Source: JAVVUJ01 sp964582545
GTDB taxonomy: Bacteria > Bacillota > Clostridia > Peptostreptococcales > Anaerovoracaceae
Length of the DNA: 35,389 bases
NCBI GenBank assembly: GCA_964582545.1
Contig: CAZOSB010000026.1
Location: 1 to 35,389, forward strand
Reading direction: 5' to 3'
Made by a program: the position numbers and the translations under genes. Positions within the stretch are counted from its first letter, which is position 1. Every line of letters starts with the position of its first letter. A model generated the notes under the pieces. It was not told where the DNA came from. It was given only the letters and a program-made list of their open reading frames with translations, and made no database searches. This document shows, in pieces, positions 8,662 through 17,519 of this stretch.

Positions 8662-10308
8662 TTATGTCCTAGTATATAATATTTCACCGTCGATCATGGT
8701 CAATTCTACTTTCAAACCATGGATATCCATGGTGGGAATAGATAGGATGTCCTCAGACAATACGATCATATCTGCAAGTTTTCCCACTTCCAAGCTTCCC
8801 TTGATGCTCTCCTCAAAAGATCCATAAGCGCTATTGTAAGTGGCGCAGCGAATCGCCTCCAAAACAGACACCGCTTGTGTACGGTCACATTGGAATCCCA
8901 CCGTCCTGTCATACCGGTTTACAGCTGCATCGATGAGAGCCAATCCTGCCGGACCTGAAGGCGTATCGCTGTGTAGAGAACACATCACTCCAGCATCTAC
9001 CATACTTCGGATGGCACAGATGTACTTCATGCGATCCCCATAGAACTTATGGTAGTTAGCTCCTAATTTTTGAAGCATTCCTACGTTCACACTGGGGCAT
9101 ACGTTCAGCTTTGCCATTCTGTTTACCAAATCCTGATCCACGATGGTACAGTGCTCTATGCGGTGGCGGAGATCAGGTCGAGGGCAGGTTTCAAAGGCTT
9201 TTTCATACCCCTCTACCATATATTCAATAGCAAGATCCCCTATGGCATGAGCGGAAGCCTGACATTCAGCTTCATTGATCTTTTTGATGTACTCAGCCAC
9301 TTCTTCCCTTTCCCAACCCTTTTCTCGAGGTAGAGCGGGATCGTGGCTATAAGGTTCTCTGGTAGCACAGGAAGGTCCCCCAGAACCTCCATCGATCATA
9401 AACTTACAGGTTCCCATTTTAAAGTATTCATCCCCCAAACCGCTCGTCAATCCAAGCTGCATCCAATGGTCATTTTCCTCCAAAGAATAGGGTTTTCCAA
9501 AGATGCTATGAAGCATCATGTAAGAACGCACTTTGAAAGTCCTGCTCTTGCAAAGTTTCTGCATAATATGATAAGAAGTTTTCCCACACTCTCCCGTATC
9601 ATGTACGGAAGTAATGCCGTTTTCTAAGCAGTGTTGGTGAGACTTCATGGCTGCTCTGGCCTGATCCTCCTCCGTATATTGCACCTTACCCCACAGCCAG
9701 AAATGAGTATGCCCACGTACCATACCGGTTAATTTTCCGTCTATGACTTCCACTTCGTCCTCAGGATATTTTTTTGCATCCTCAGGTCGAAAGACCTCCA
9801 AATACTCCAAAGCCTTTGTATTATACATGCAGATATGACCTCCACCATGCATGCAATGGACAGGATTATTGGGAGCAATTGCATCTAACTCTTCAATGGT
9901 TGGATGTCGCTGTTCCGGCAAAAGTAAAGGTTCATAACCCATCATGGAAACCCACTGCCCCGGCTTCTTTAAAGTTACCGCCTTTTTTAGCAAATCAAAG
10001 AGATCTGTCAAAGATTTACAATTATTAAAAAAAATATCGATCATTGCAGCATCCGGTTCTTTTCCCAACAATCCATTTAAAATCGGATGATAATGAGAGT
10101 CAATCAGACCTGGCATCAAAGTTTTTCCATTTAAATCTATGATCTTTGTCTTCTCATCAATAATTTTTTCAATATCTGCGTCGGCGCCTACAAACACAAT
10201 TTTGTTGCCTTTGATGCCTACTGCCTGAGCAATGGTATCCTCCTTGTCCACGGTGATGACTTTGCCATTCTTAAATACGGTATCCACATAGGAAAAATCG
10301 AAATTCAT
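8662..10308 (-). CDS. Metal-dependent amidohydrolase (Amidohydro_3/YtcJ-like); candidate pantothenase
   Basis: The 548-residue cytoplasmic enzyme belongs to the amidohydrolase superfamily. Metal-ligand motifs are visible: DSHYH (70-74), then AHAIGD, RHRIEH and SLHSDTPSGP towards the C-terminus. The start is supported by AAGGAGA 8 bases before the ATG. The family hydrolyses C-N or C-O bonds in varied substrates and does not reveal the substrate here. The gene lies directly after panF in the same direction, separated by 79 bases that include a terminator hairpin. A hydrolase able to split pantothenate into pantoate and beta-alanine is the one step otherwise missing from the neighbouring genes, so this is my first candidate for that role. 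That assignment is inference only. Confidence 0.82.
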   Translation of the reverse strand: MNFDFSYVDTVFKNGKVITVDKEDTIAQAVGIKGNKIVFVGADADIEKIIDEKTKIIDLNGKTLMPGLIDSHYHPILNGLLGKEPDAAMIDIFFNNCKSLTDLFDLLKKAVTLKKPGQWVSMMGYEPLLLPEQRHPTIEELDAIAPNNPVHCMHGGGHICMYNTKALEYLEVFRPEDAKKYPEDEVEVIDGKLTGMVRGHTHFWLWGKVQYTEEDQARAAMKSHQHCLENGITSVHDTGECGKTSYHIMQKLCKSRTFKVRSYMMLHSIFGKPYSLEENDHWMQLGLTSGLGDEYFKMGTCKFMIDGGSGGPSCATREPYSHDPALPREKGWEREEVAEYIKKINEAECQASAHAIGDLAIEYMVEGYEKAFETCPRPDLRHRIEHCTIVDQDLVNRMAKLNVCPSVNVGMLQKLGANYHKFYGDRMKYICAIRSMVDAGVMCSLHSDTPSGPAGLALIDAAVNRYDRTVGFQCDRTQAVSVLEAIRCATYNSAYGSFEESIKGSLEVGKLADMIVLSEDILSIPTMDIHGLKVELTMIDGEILYTRT

Positions 10309-10334
10309 GCGCTTATCTCCTTATCATCAAACTT

Positions 10335-10368
10335 ATTTAAAATTCCCGGGGTGAAATTCCCCCGGGAA
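10335..10368 (-). terminator. Terminator after panF
   Basis: TTCCCGGGG (10343-10351) and CCCCGGGAA (10360-10368) form a perfect 9-bp GC-rich stem with an 8-base loop. On the minus strand it is followed by TTTT. It probably reduces, but need not abolish, transcription into the amidohydrolase gene. Confidence 0.75.
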
Positions 10369-10387
10369 AATAAGCTAAAATCGTTTA

Positions 10388-11908
10388 CTATTTTTCACTA
10401 AAGAATAATTCTAATGTTTCTTCATCCGGTTTTTTACCCACTAAGCTGGCAATTACAAATACTGCAACGGTAAAGAGGATGGATGGAACGATAGGAGTCA
10501 TGCCGAAGAAACTGAAAGGAGTGCCATTGCCGAACCAAGTTGCGTAGTTGCTCAAGCAAAGGAAGCAAGTGATTCCTAAGATGATAGAGCAAATCGCACC
10601 TGTAGCGTTGGCTTTTTTCCAGTAGAGACCAAACAAAATTGGACAAAGGAATGCACACTCTAATCCACCCATGGCAAATAAATTGATCCAAACGATTAAG
10701 TCTGGTGGATTGATGGTGAATACAAATACGATCAATCCGATTAACAGGGTGCTTCCCATGCTGAGCATACCTATTTTCTTCTGGAAGGACGCTGTTTTCT
10801 TCACTTCTTTATCCTTCACCACGTAGTTCATGTATAAGTCCTTTACGATGGCTGCCGATGCTAAGATCAACAGTGAAGAAACCGTAGACATTACTGCTGA
10901 CAGAGGTGCTGCGATAAATAATCCTGCTACTACCGGATTCATATAGTTTAAAACGATGGTAGGAATTACATAGTCCGTTGTCTGACCTTCTCCTAACGTG
11001 AGGATGGCTGGGGCAAAGGCGCCTGAAATATGCATAACTAACATGAGAAATCCTACTACGATAGTACCGTAGATCATGGCATTATGTAAAGATTTTGTAT
11101 CCTTGAATCCCATTCCTCTGACTGCTGTTTGAGGAAGACCCAAGACACCGATACCTACCAAGACCCAGAAGGACATCAAATAAGGTTTCGCAACAGCTCC
11201 TCCCCCATATGGGTCTGACCATTCAGGTTTCACCGTATTCAATGTGTTTACCAGATTATCAAAACCTCCCGCTACACCAACCACGGTAAACAAGATGATA
11301 AAACCACCTAATACCATGATCAATCCTTGAATGGTATCCGTAGTAGTTACAGCCTTAAATCCACCGATAGTGGTGTAAATGATAACTACCAGTCCAAACA
11401 AGACAAGACCCCAAATGTAAGATAAACCTGTCACAGTTTGAAAAAGAACTGCTCCACCGATAAATTGTGACATCATTTGGGCGATAAAAAATCCTACTAA
11501 AGCTAATGATGCCAAAATTACTACTGCAGGAGACTTGTATCTAGCCCTCAAGTAGTCCGTTACCGTTACAGCATTGGTTTTTCTGGAAATAATTGCAAAC
11601 TTTTTACCTAAGACTCCCAAGATAATGAAGGCCGTGGGAACCTGAATCATGGATAAGTAAACCCATACTAAACCTCTGGAATAAGCCACCCCGGGTCCAC
11701 CTACAAAGCTGCTGGCGCTGGTAAAGGTTGCAATCAAAGTCATTGCCAATACCAGACCCCCCATGGATCTTCCACCTATGAAATAATTGTTAATAAATCC
11801 TTTTTCTGAATCAAGTTTTGATTGTCTGTTGCTTACATAGAGTCCAATTGCCATATTTGCAATGAGATAGAGAACCAAAACTGTCAAAAGTATGGCTGTA
11901 TATGACAT
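10388..11908 (-). CDS. panF: Sodium/pantothenate symporter
   Basis: The 506-residue protein is a sodium:solute symporter with about 12-13 membrane helices. It resembles E. coli PanF closely in several stretches as I recall that sequence: GGRSMGGLVLAMTL, SASSFVGGPG, LGKKFAI, SQFIGGA and IVKDLYM. The DUF997 gene yhdT precedes it with no gap (TAA-ATG), as in the yhdT-panF pair of E. coli, which strengthens the assignment to pantothenate. GGAGG precedes the ATG. It imports pantothenate with Na+. Downstream of a ketoacid oxidoreductase and panB/panE it more likely serves catabolism than vitamin salvage, although salvage alone remains possible. Confidence 0.9.
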   Translation of the reverse strand: MSYTAILLTVLVLYLIANMAIGLYVSNRQSKLDSEKGFINNYFIGGRSMGGLVLAMTLIATFTSASSFVGGPGVAYSRGLVWVYLSMIQVPTAFIILGVLGKKFAIISRKTNAVTVTDYLRARYKSPAVVILASLALVGFFIAQMMSQFIGGAVLFQTVTGLSYIWGLVLFGLVVIIYTTIGGFKAVTTTDTIQGLIMVLGGFIILFTVVGVAGGFDNLVNTLNTVKPEWSDPYGGGAVAKPYLMSFWVLVGIGVLGLPQTAVRGMGFKDTKSLHNAMIYGTIVVGFLMLVMHISGAFAPAILTLGEGQTTDYVIPTIVLNYMNPVVAGLFIAAPLSAVMSTVSSLLILASAAIVKDLYMNYVVKDKEVKKTASFQKKIGMLSMGSTLLIGLIVFVFTINPPDLIVWINLFAMGGLECAFLCPILFGLYWKKANATGAICSIILGITCFLCLSNYATWFGNGTPFSFFGMTPIVPSILFTVAVFVIASLVGKKPDEETLELFFSEK

Positions 11909-12223
11909 TTAGTTTCCTCCTTTCTCTGAAGCAATGGCTTCCTTTGTCTCATCCGGATCCACTGCTTCTTCACCCAGTTCAAAATTCTTGAAACAAGTTT
12001 TGACTACCACGATTACGGCAATGGAGAACAACACATATCCCATGACACAGCTCATAAAGAACCACATTGGTAATCCCATTACATAAGTGAATTCTTTGGG
12101 ATCACCTGAGCCAAGTCCATATCCGGTAAAATACCACCAGAGGAAAAAGGCTATGTAGAGACCAATGGAAATCAGCGCCTCTTTTTTAATTTGGATGTTC
12201 ATCTCCTTTTCAGAAAGTTTCAT
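11909..12223 (-). CDS. yhdT: YhdT-like DUF997 small membrane protein
   Basis: This 104-residue protein has two hydrophobic helices (about residues 16-33 and 50-75) and a charged C-terminal tail. It resembles YhdT (DUF997), the small protein encoded immediately upstream of panF in enterobacteria and probably a partner subunit of the symporter. Its stop codon touches the panF start codon. AAAGGAGG lies about 7 bases before the first ATG, which is preferred over the internal ATG at 12202. No catalytic motif is present. Confidence 0.8.
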   Translation of the reverse strand: MKLSEKEMNIQIKKEALISIGLYIAFFLWWYFTGYGLGSGDPKEFTYVMGLPMWFFMSCVMGYVLFSIAVIVVVKTCFKNFELGEEAVDPDETKEAIASEKGGN

Positions 12224-12253
12224 TATTTACCTCCTTTCAAACTATGACGACTA

Positions 12254-12784
12254 TTATGCCTTCCAAGCTGTCAACGCCTTTTTATTCAACGGTAACAATT
12301 TTGCTTTGTTACCGGTAAAAAGTTTTTCCATGACTTTTTCGATGCTTTCCATCTTAACCACACCGGTTTTTTGTACGATTGCTCCTAAGACTACCATGTT
12401 GGAAACCTTATCGTTTTTTAATTCTACTGCAATTTCATTTGCATCGACATAAAACACATCGATATCCTGTCTAGAAGCTTTGTCTGTAATCAGAGAGCTG
12501 TTGATAAACAACTTTTCTCCCTGTTTTACAAGAGGTTCAAATTTATGGAGAGAGGGAGTATTCATGGCTACGATTGCCGTAGCCTCTGTCACGATGGGAG
12601 AACTGATTTCCTTATCGGAAACAATCACCGTACAGTTTGCAGTCCCGCCCCTCATTTCAGGACCATAGGCGGGCATCCATGTAACTTCTTTTCCTTCTAT
12701 CATACCTGCGTAGGCGATCATCTGTCCGATTAGTAAAACCCCCTGCCCACCAAATCCCGCAATGATTAATTTATGTGCAGCCAT
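12254..12784 (-). CDS. 2-oxoacid:ferredoxin oxidoreductase, gamma subunit
   Basis: The 176-residue protein has the POR/KOR gamma-domain pattern: GFGGQGVLLIG near the N-terminus, then YGPEMRGGTANCTVIVSD. The gamma subunit helps bind CoA in pyruvate, 2-oxoglutarate or 2-oxoisovalerate:ferredoxin oxidoreductases. The reading frame stays open upstream, but the ATG at 12784 is right: it overlaps the beta-subunit stop (TAATG) and has GGAGG in front of it. It is the last of four consecutive oxidoreductase genes in the order delta, alpha, beta, gamma. Confidence 0.92.
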   Translation of the reverse strand: MAAHKLIIAGFGGQGVLLIGQMIAYAGMIEGKEVTWMPAYGPEMRGGTANCTVIVSDKEISSPIVTEATAIVAMNTPSLHKFEPLVKQGEKLFINSSLITDKASRQDIDVFYVDANEIAVELKNDKVSNMVVLGAIVQKTGVVKMESIEKVMEKLFTGNKAKLLPLNKKALTAWKA

Positions 12785-13530
12785 TATTTTACCTCCTCCG
12801 GACACTTCAAATTTCCTAACGGATAATAAGGGATCAAGTTTTCTCTCAACCAATCCAACGATTTTACAGGGTCAATTCCCCAGTTTGTAGGACAGGTGGA
12901 TAGTATTTCTACAAAGCTAAATCCCAGCTTCAGCTCCTGAACCTTAAAAGCCTTCTCAATAGCTTTTTTGGCTTTTCTCACGTTTGCAGGAGTATCCAAA
13001 GACACCCTTTCCACGAATACAGCCCCACCAATGGTAGCGATCAATTCAGACATTCTCATGGGTTGACCGGATATTTCTTCTTGTCGCCCTCCTTGGGTTG
13101 TGGTGGTCTTTTGACCCAGTAAAGTGGTAGGGGCCATTTGTCCACCCGTCATACCGTAAATCGCATTGTTGATAAAGATGGTAGTAAATTTTTCTCCCCT
13201 TTGAGCAGCATGAATAATCTCCGCTGTTCCGATGGATGCCAAATCTCCATCACCTTGATAAGTAAACACAGCTTTATCGGGATGAACCCTTCTAATTCCC
13301 GTAGCCACTGCCGGTGCTCTTCCGTGAGCGGATTCACACATATCCACATTCATGAATTGGTGAGCCAAAATGCTACAACCTACGGGAGCTACACCGATGG
13401 TGTTCCCCAGTTTTCCGGATTCTTCCACAACCTCCATGACAAGTCTGTGGGAAATACCGTGGGTACAGCCGGGGCAGTAGGAGGTTTCTTCCGGTAGCAT
13501 ACCTTTTGTAAATTCAAAGACAGTTTTCAT
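12784..13530 (-). CDS. 2-oxoacid:ferredoxin oxidoreductase, beta (TPP-binding) subunit
   Basis: The 248-residue subunit carries CPGC (19-22) and the thiamine-diphosphate motif GDGDLASIGTAE followed by NNAIYGMTGGQMAPTT. It forms the catalytic core with the alpha subunit, decarboxylating a 2-oxoacid and passing electrons to ferredoxin. It begins at the base next to the alpha-subunit stop codon and overlaps the gamma-subunit start by one base, so the genes are translationally linked. The subunit set resembles the branched-chain (Vor) type, but Kor cannot be excluded from sequence alone. Confidence 0.93.
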   Translation of the reverse strand: MKTVFEFTKGMLPEETSYCPGCTHGISHRLVMEVVEESGKLGNTIGVAPVGCSILAHQFMNVDMCESAHGRAPAVATGIRRVHPDKAVFTYQGDGDLASIGTAEIIHAAQRGEKFTTIFINNAIYGMTGGQMAPTTLLGQKTTTTQGGRQEEISGQPMRMSELIATIGGAVFVERVSLDTPANVRKAKKAIEKAFKVQELKLGFSFVEILSTCPTNWGIDPVKSLDWLRENLIPYYPLGNLKCPEEVK

Positions 13531-14607
13531 TTATTTCACCTCCAATAGACGTTTAACATCCTGTGCAATCTCAGGAGGTGTGATAATAATGCCTCCTACC
13601 TTATTGGAAAGAGAAACAGGAAATCTACCTTTACATGCAATCTTAACATCGTCAATCATTTGACCCATGCTCAACTCCACAGAAACCACAGCCTTGGTGG
13701 TCTCCTGTATTTCATCAAAGGCTTCATACGGAAATGGCCATAAGCTGATGGGGCGGATGAGACCTGCTTTAATGCCTTCTGCTTCTAGGATTTCAATAGC
13801 ATCCTTCGCAATTCTAGCACTGATGCCATATGCCACCAAAACGACCTCCGCATCCTTTAAATTATAGGATTCATATTTAACTAATTCATTTTTAGCCTTT
13901 ATATATTTTTCGTTAATTTCCCAAATCCTAGCTTCTAAAAGCTCCGGTTTGAGATATAAGGATTTTATGACATTATGAGGTCGTTTGTTTTTGTGACCGG
14001 TTAATGCCCAAGGTTTCACTTTTTCAATCTCACCGGATTCAAGGCCTTCCTTTTTTTCCGGCAAGACCACCGGTTCCATCATTTGCCCTAAAACCCCATC
14101 CGCCAATATCATTACCGGGTTTCTGTATTCATCGGCAATTCTATAGGCTTCCTCCATCATATTTACGGCTTCCTGAATGGATGCGGGAGCCCACACGAAA
14201 ACGTGATAGTCCCCGTTACCTCCCCCTCTGGTGGCTTGATAATAATCTGCTTGACCGGGTTGGATAGTACCGATTCCTGGACCTCCTCTGGAGATATTCA
14301 GTATGACCAATGGCAATTCTGTAGATGCTAGGAAAGAAAAGCCTTCCTGCATCAGTGCAATACCCGGAGATGAGGATGAAATCAGCACCCTTCCTCCTGC
14401 CACAGCACCACCATAAGCCATGTTGATTGCGGCAACTTCACTTTCTGCCTGCACAAAACTTCCACCATTCTTGGGAAGTTCTCTTGACATGTATTCTGTT
14501 ATTTCATTCTGAGGCGTGATAGGATAGCCGAAGTAAAAGCGACATCCACTTCTTATGGCCGCCTCTGCAAAGGCTTCATTGCCCTTCATTAATACTTTTT
14601 CGCTCAT
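13531..14607 (-). CDS. vorB: 2-oxoacid:ferredoxin oxidoreductase, alpha subunit (VorB-like)
   Basis: The product has 358 residues from the preferred ATG at 14607 (MSEKVLMKGNEA). The upstream extension to 14670 runs back into the ferredoxin gene and lacks a ribosome site. GYPITPQNEITEYMS, QAESEVAAINMAYGGA and SSSSPGIALMQEG match the pyrimidine-binding alpha domain of VorB/KorA-type enzymes. These oxidise 3-methyl-2-oxobutanoate (2-oxoisovalerate) or 2-oxoglutarate to the acyl-CoA with reduction of ferredoxin. Lying next to panB and panE, whose chemistry passes through 2-oxoisovalerate, the Vor assignment is favoured. AAAGGA lies upstream of the start. Confidence 0.9.
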   Translation of the reverse strand: MSEKVLMKGNEAFAEAAIRSGCRFYFGYPITPQNEITEYMSRELPKNGGSFVQAESEVAAINMAYGGAVAGGRVLISSSSPGIALMQEGFSFLASTELPLVILNISRGGPGIGTIQPGQADYYQATRGGGNGDYHVFVWAPASIQEAVNMMEEAYRIADEYRNPVMILADGVLGQMMEPVVLPEKKEGLESGEIEKVKPWALTGHKNKRPHNVIKSLYLKPELLEARIWEINEKYIKAKNELVKYESYNLKDAEVVLVAYGISARIAKDAIEILEAEGIKAGLIRPISLWPFPYEAFDEIQETTKAVVSVELSMGQMIDDVKIACKGRFPVSLSNKVGGIIITPPEIAQDVKRLLEVK

Positions 14608-14623
14608 GATCCCAATCCTTTCA

Positions 14624-14839
14624 TTATTCTTTGTAAATGCTGATGGCTCCGTCAGGACACATAATACCACAGCTTCCGCAACCTATGCATTTGTCCATCT
14701 CTACAATGGTTGCCGTTCTATATCCTTTGGAGTTAATGTTGGTCTCATGCAGTGAGATTATTTTTACAGGACATGCAGCGATGCACAATTCACAGCCCTT
14801 GCATCGTTCTTCGTTAAATTTGACTAAACATTTAGCCAT
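14624..14839 (-). CDS. 2[4Fe-4S] ferredoxin, delta subunit of the 2-oxoacid oxidoreductase
   Basis: The 71-residue protein has two complete cluster motifs: C-KGCELC-IAACP (Cys 14, 17, 20, 24) and C-IGCGSC-GIMCP. It carries electrons from the catalytic subunits to free ferredoxin. It precedes the alpha-subunit gene by 16 bases. AAGGAGG lies before the ATG. Confidence 0.92.
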   Translation of the reverse strand: MAKCLVKFNEERCKGCELCIAACPVKIISLHETNINSKGYRTATIVEMDKCIGCGSCGIMCPDGAISIYKE

Positions 14840-14863
14840 ATTGCCCTCCTTCTTTGTTAAGTG

Positions 14864-15592
14864 TTATAGCCACTCTTCCCGCAAGATCATATCTATAGGA
14901 AAAATGTAAAATCCTTTTATTTGTTCGTCCGTTATTTTTTGTTTCAGTTCTTCTACTAAATCTCTCTTACAACAATTGGTCAGCAGAGGAATCTGTAAGA
15001 TTTTGCTTATTTGTTGGCAGAGATCATAACCCTTCAGTACATCTGCACAGGTGGTTTCCCTAAGCATGTGGGTATTGTTGATCAATCCTGTCACCTTCAG
15101 GTGTATTTCCTGCTCTATACTATGAATATGCTCTATGGCGCTGTCCAATGTTCTCGTTTCATAGCGATTGCCGTTAATTACACAGAAAATATCTGTATGT
15201 TTACCGACAGCAAAATCTTCTCCCGGAATTTCCCGGGAAAAGTATTTGCTAAACTGATTCAGTATTCTTGCGCCTTCCGCATTGCCACCCACATCCAATA
15301 CGGTACGGCAATCCTTATCCTCTAAAGGAGCTTTGATGCCTGCGGAAATTGCGGGCAGGTCTGCGGTAATATCGTAACCAAAGGTGTTGCTGTAAACGGA
15401 AATACCTTTACTTTCCAACAACGCTTGCTTTTCCCTGCTCCGAAAGTAGGGATTTGCAATATCTAAGTCAACGATTGCAGTTTTATGCCCTTCCGCAGAC
15501 AAAGCCATGGCATAATTTACAGAAAACTCGGATTTACCGCTTCCGTAATGACCCACCACAATGTTGATAGGTCTCTGTGACAAATTGATCAT
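14864..15592 (-). CDS. P-loop ATPase of the MinD/CobQ type, function unknown
   Basis: The 242-residue protein begins with IVVGHYGSGKSE (about 11-22), a variant P-loop, then IVDLDIANPYFRSREK and VLDVGG, typical of SIMIBI-class ATPases. I chose the ATG at 15592, which has AAAGGA 6 bases upstream; the longer frame to 15649 overlaps the panE stop region. Its position between panE and the ferredoxin-oxidoreductase genes suggests a role in cofactor or cluster loading, enzyme maturation or activation, but nothing in the sequence proves this. Confidence 0.75.
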   Translation of the reverse strand: MINLSQRPINIVVGHYGSGKSEFSVNYAMALSAEGHKTAIVDLDIANPYFRSREKQALLESKGISVYSNTFGYDITADLPAISAGIKAPLEDKDCRTVLDVGGNAEGARILNQFSKYFSREIPGEDFAVGKHTDIFCVINGNRYETRTLDSAIEHIHSIEQEIHLKVTGLINNTHMLRETTCADVLKGYDLCQQISKILQIPLLTNCCKRDLVEELKQKITDEQIKGFYIFPIDMILREEWL

Positions 15593-15626
15593 AAGGTTTC
15601 CTTTAAGTTCTGAAAGCTTCTCACAT

Positions 15627-16553
15627 TTATTTATCCTTAGAGCTTTCAAAATATTTAATGAGATTGGTTAGCACTAGGTTAACAGGTGTCGCGATCCCTA
15701 AGGTCTTACCTTCTCTGACGATGGCTCCATTAATCATATCAATTTCTGTCTTTTTTTGATTCAATACATCCTGAAGCATGGAAGACTTGTTTGCAGCAGT
15801 AGCCACACAGACATCCTTTGTATGCTGAACAGGATCCGCATAACCCAGCTTGATTCCCTTTGCTTCCGCTACCGCTTTTGCTTCTAGGACGGCTTTTTCT
15901 AAAAGCTCTTCCACCATAGTAAAGTTTAAAAGCTCCCCGTTATGAAGTTTGGTAATCCCTGTCAATGCGTTGATTCCTACATTAACCATGAGTTTATCCC
16001 AAACAAGACCTAAGACATTATCGGAGATTTCCGTTTCCATTCCTGCCATGTTCAGCGTATCGGATATATATTTAATTCGATCGCTGGTTTCCCCGGATAT
16101 TTCGCCGATAATGGTTTTCCCGCTGCCGGCATGGCGCATTTTACCGGGTCCTAACATGGTAGCGCCGTGGGCCGTAGTACCTGCAATGATGTTCTCCGAA
16201 CCAATGACTTGACTGATCAAGTCAATATTCCCAAGTCCGTTTTGCAAAGTTAATGCCACGGTATTTGGTCCAAAGACGACCTTGTTGCTTTCTGTAGCAA
16301 TCTTCGTCAGCGTAGACTTTACAAATATGATGGCCAAATCTACCACTCCCACAGTTTCAGCATCAGAAGAAGCCTTAACATGCTCGTAAGTAATCATGGA
16401 ATCTGCTTCTTCCATCTGTAGGCCCCGCATGTTGATTTCATCCACGTGCTCCTGCCATACATCCAGGAGATAAACAGAATTTTCTCCGGAAGCAGAAAGC
16501 TTTGCTCCGTACAGGCAACCCATTGCCCCCGCTCCTATTATTGCAATCTTCAT
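15627..16553 (-). CDS. panE: 2-dehydropantoate 2-reductase (ketopantoate reductase)
   Basis: The 308-residue enzyme has an N-terminal Rossmann motif GAGAMGCLYG (7-16). The C-terminal helical domain carries the conserved VWDKLMVNVGINALTGI (with the catalytic Lys) and the ANKSSMLQDVLNQKKTEIDMINGA block. PanE interconverts ketopantoate and D-pantoate with NADP(H). The length is normal for the family. In this cluster it could run in the oxidising direction, giving ketopantoate from imported pantothenate. Opine-like or other hydroxyacid substrates are possible for distant members, but neighbouring panB supports pantoate. A leader of about 105-135 bases separates it from panB. Confidence 0.9.
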   Translation of the reverse strand: MKIAIIGAGAMGCLYGAKLSASGENSVYLLDVWQEHVDEINMRGLQMEEADSMITYEHVKASSDAETVGVVDLAIIFVKSTLTKIATESNKVVFGPNTVALTLQNGLGNIDLISQVIGSENIIAGTTAHGATMLGPGKMRHAGSGKTIIGEISGETSDRIKYISDTLNMAGMETEISDNVLGLVWDKLMVNVGINALTGITKLHNGELLNFTMVEELLEKAVLEAKAVAEAKGIKLGYADPVQHTKDVCVATAANKSSMLQDVLNQKKTEIDMINGAIVREGKTLGIATPVNLVLTNLIKYFESSKDK

Positions 16554-16658
16554 CTTCTCTCCTTCTACCTATCTGCTCATTTAATTTCTAGTGGTTCCAA
16601 GCAAGGTTTGAATATTAAACAAGCTTTCGTTAAAGTTAAAGTTAAATTGAAAGTAAAA

Positions 16659-17489
16659 CTAGTATAGTCGCTTCAATTCTTCTTCTGATACACCTCCAAA
16701 AGTATGTTTTTCTTCGGGGAATGCTCCAGATTTAACTTCGGCTTTAAAGGTTTCTAATGCTGATACGATTTCAGGAGAAAGGTTCATATATTGTTTAACG
16801 AACTTAGGCACGAATTTTTCAAAAAGTCCTACCATGTCGTGGTATACCAACACTTGCCCATCGCAGTATCTACCACCACCTATGCTGATTGTCGGTACTT
16901 TTACCTTTTCAGTAATCAACTTTCCTAATTCTTCAGGGACACATTCGATAACCATGCCCCATACGCCGGCTCTTTCCAATGCCAAAGCATCCTCCAATAC
17001 GTCTTTTGCCGCATCTCCCTTGCCTTGAATTTTAAATCCGCCTAATTTTGATACGGTTTGAGGTGTCAATCCAATGTGACCCATAACAGGAACTCCTGCA
17101 TCTACGATTGCTTTTACCGTATCTGCAACCTCCCTGCCACCTTCCAGCTTGATTACGTCACAACGACCTTCTTTCATCAATCTGGTTGCATTGGCAATAG
17201 CCTGTTCCTTTGAACCATTGTAAGATCCAAAAGGCATATCTCCAACGATCAATGGTGTGGGTGCTCCCAGTACTACAGGTTTGATGTGGTGAAGCATCTG
17301 ATCCATAGTACAAGCTACAGTGGAATCATCCCCCAGCACGGTCATCATCAAGGAGTCTCCTACCAGAATAATCTCTATTCCAGCTTTTTCAATCAAACAA
17401 GCTGTAGGGTAGTCATAAGCGGTTGTCATGCTGATTTTTTCGCCTTTTTCTTTCATCTCCTGTAGTTTTAATGTAGTAATTTTAGCCAT
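16659..17489 (-). CDS. panB: 3-methyl-2-oxobutanoate hydroxymethyltransferase (ketopantoate hydroxymethyltransferase)
   Basis: The 276-residue enzyme, from the preferred ATG at 17489 (GAGAGGA upstream; the ATG at 17510 has no site), keeps the PanB active-site residues: Asp45 in VGDS, Asp84 in DMPFGSY, Lys114/Glu116 in IKLEGG and Glu182 in ECVPEELG. It catalyses 2-oxoisovalerate + 5,10-methylene-THF <=> ketopantoate + THF, a reversible reaction. Two spots differ from what I recall of the usual family sequence: GDDSTVACT near residue 53 instead of GYDSTLPVT, and SIGGG (202-206) instead of GIGAG. panC and panD are not nearby; folD and fhs, which handle the one-carbon unit, are upstream. Confidence 0.93.
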   Translation of the reverse strand: MAKITTLKLQEMKEKGEKISMTTAYDYPTACLIEKAGIEIILVGDSLMMTVLGDDSTVACTMDQMLHHIKPVVLGAPTPLIVGDMPFGSYNGSKEQAIANATRLMKEGRCDVIKLEGGREVADTVKAIVDAGVPVMGHIGLTPQTVSKLGGFKIQGKGDAAKDVLEDALALERAGVWGMVIECVPEELGKLITEKVKVPTISIGGGRYCDGQVLVYHDMVGLFEKFVPKFVKQYMNLSPEIVSALETFKAEVKSGAFPEEKHTFGGVSEEELKRLY

Positions 17490-17519
17490 TTTTTTATTCC
17501 TCTCTTTCATTTAACAAAA

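Noticed and set aside
13138..13497. Open frame of about 119 codons on the plus strand inside the beta-subunit gene
   Set aside because: It is antisense to a well-supported TPP-binding subunit, has no ribosome site or recognisable product, and looks like a coding shadow.
16632..16651. Short tandem run of GTTAAA units in the panB-panE gap
   Set aside because: Only about three copies in an AT-rich spacer; no sign of regulatory or mobile origin.
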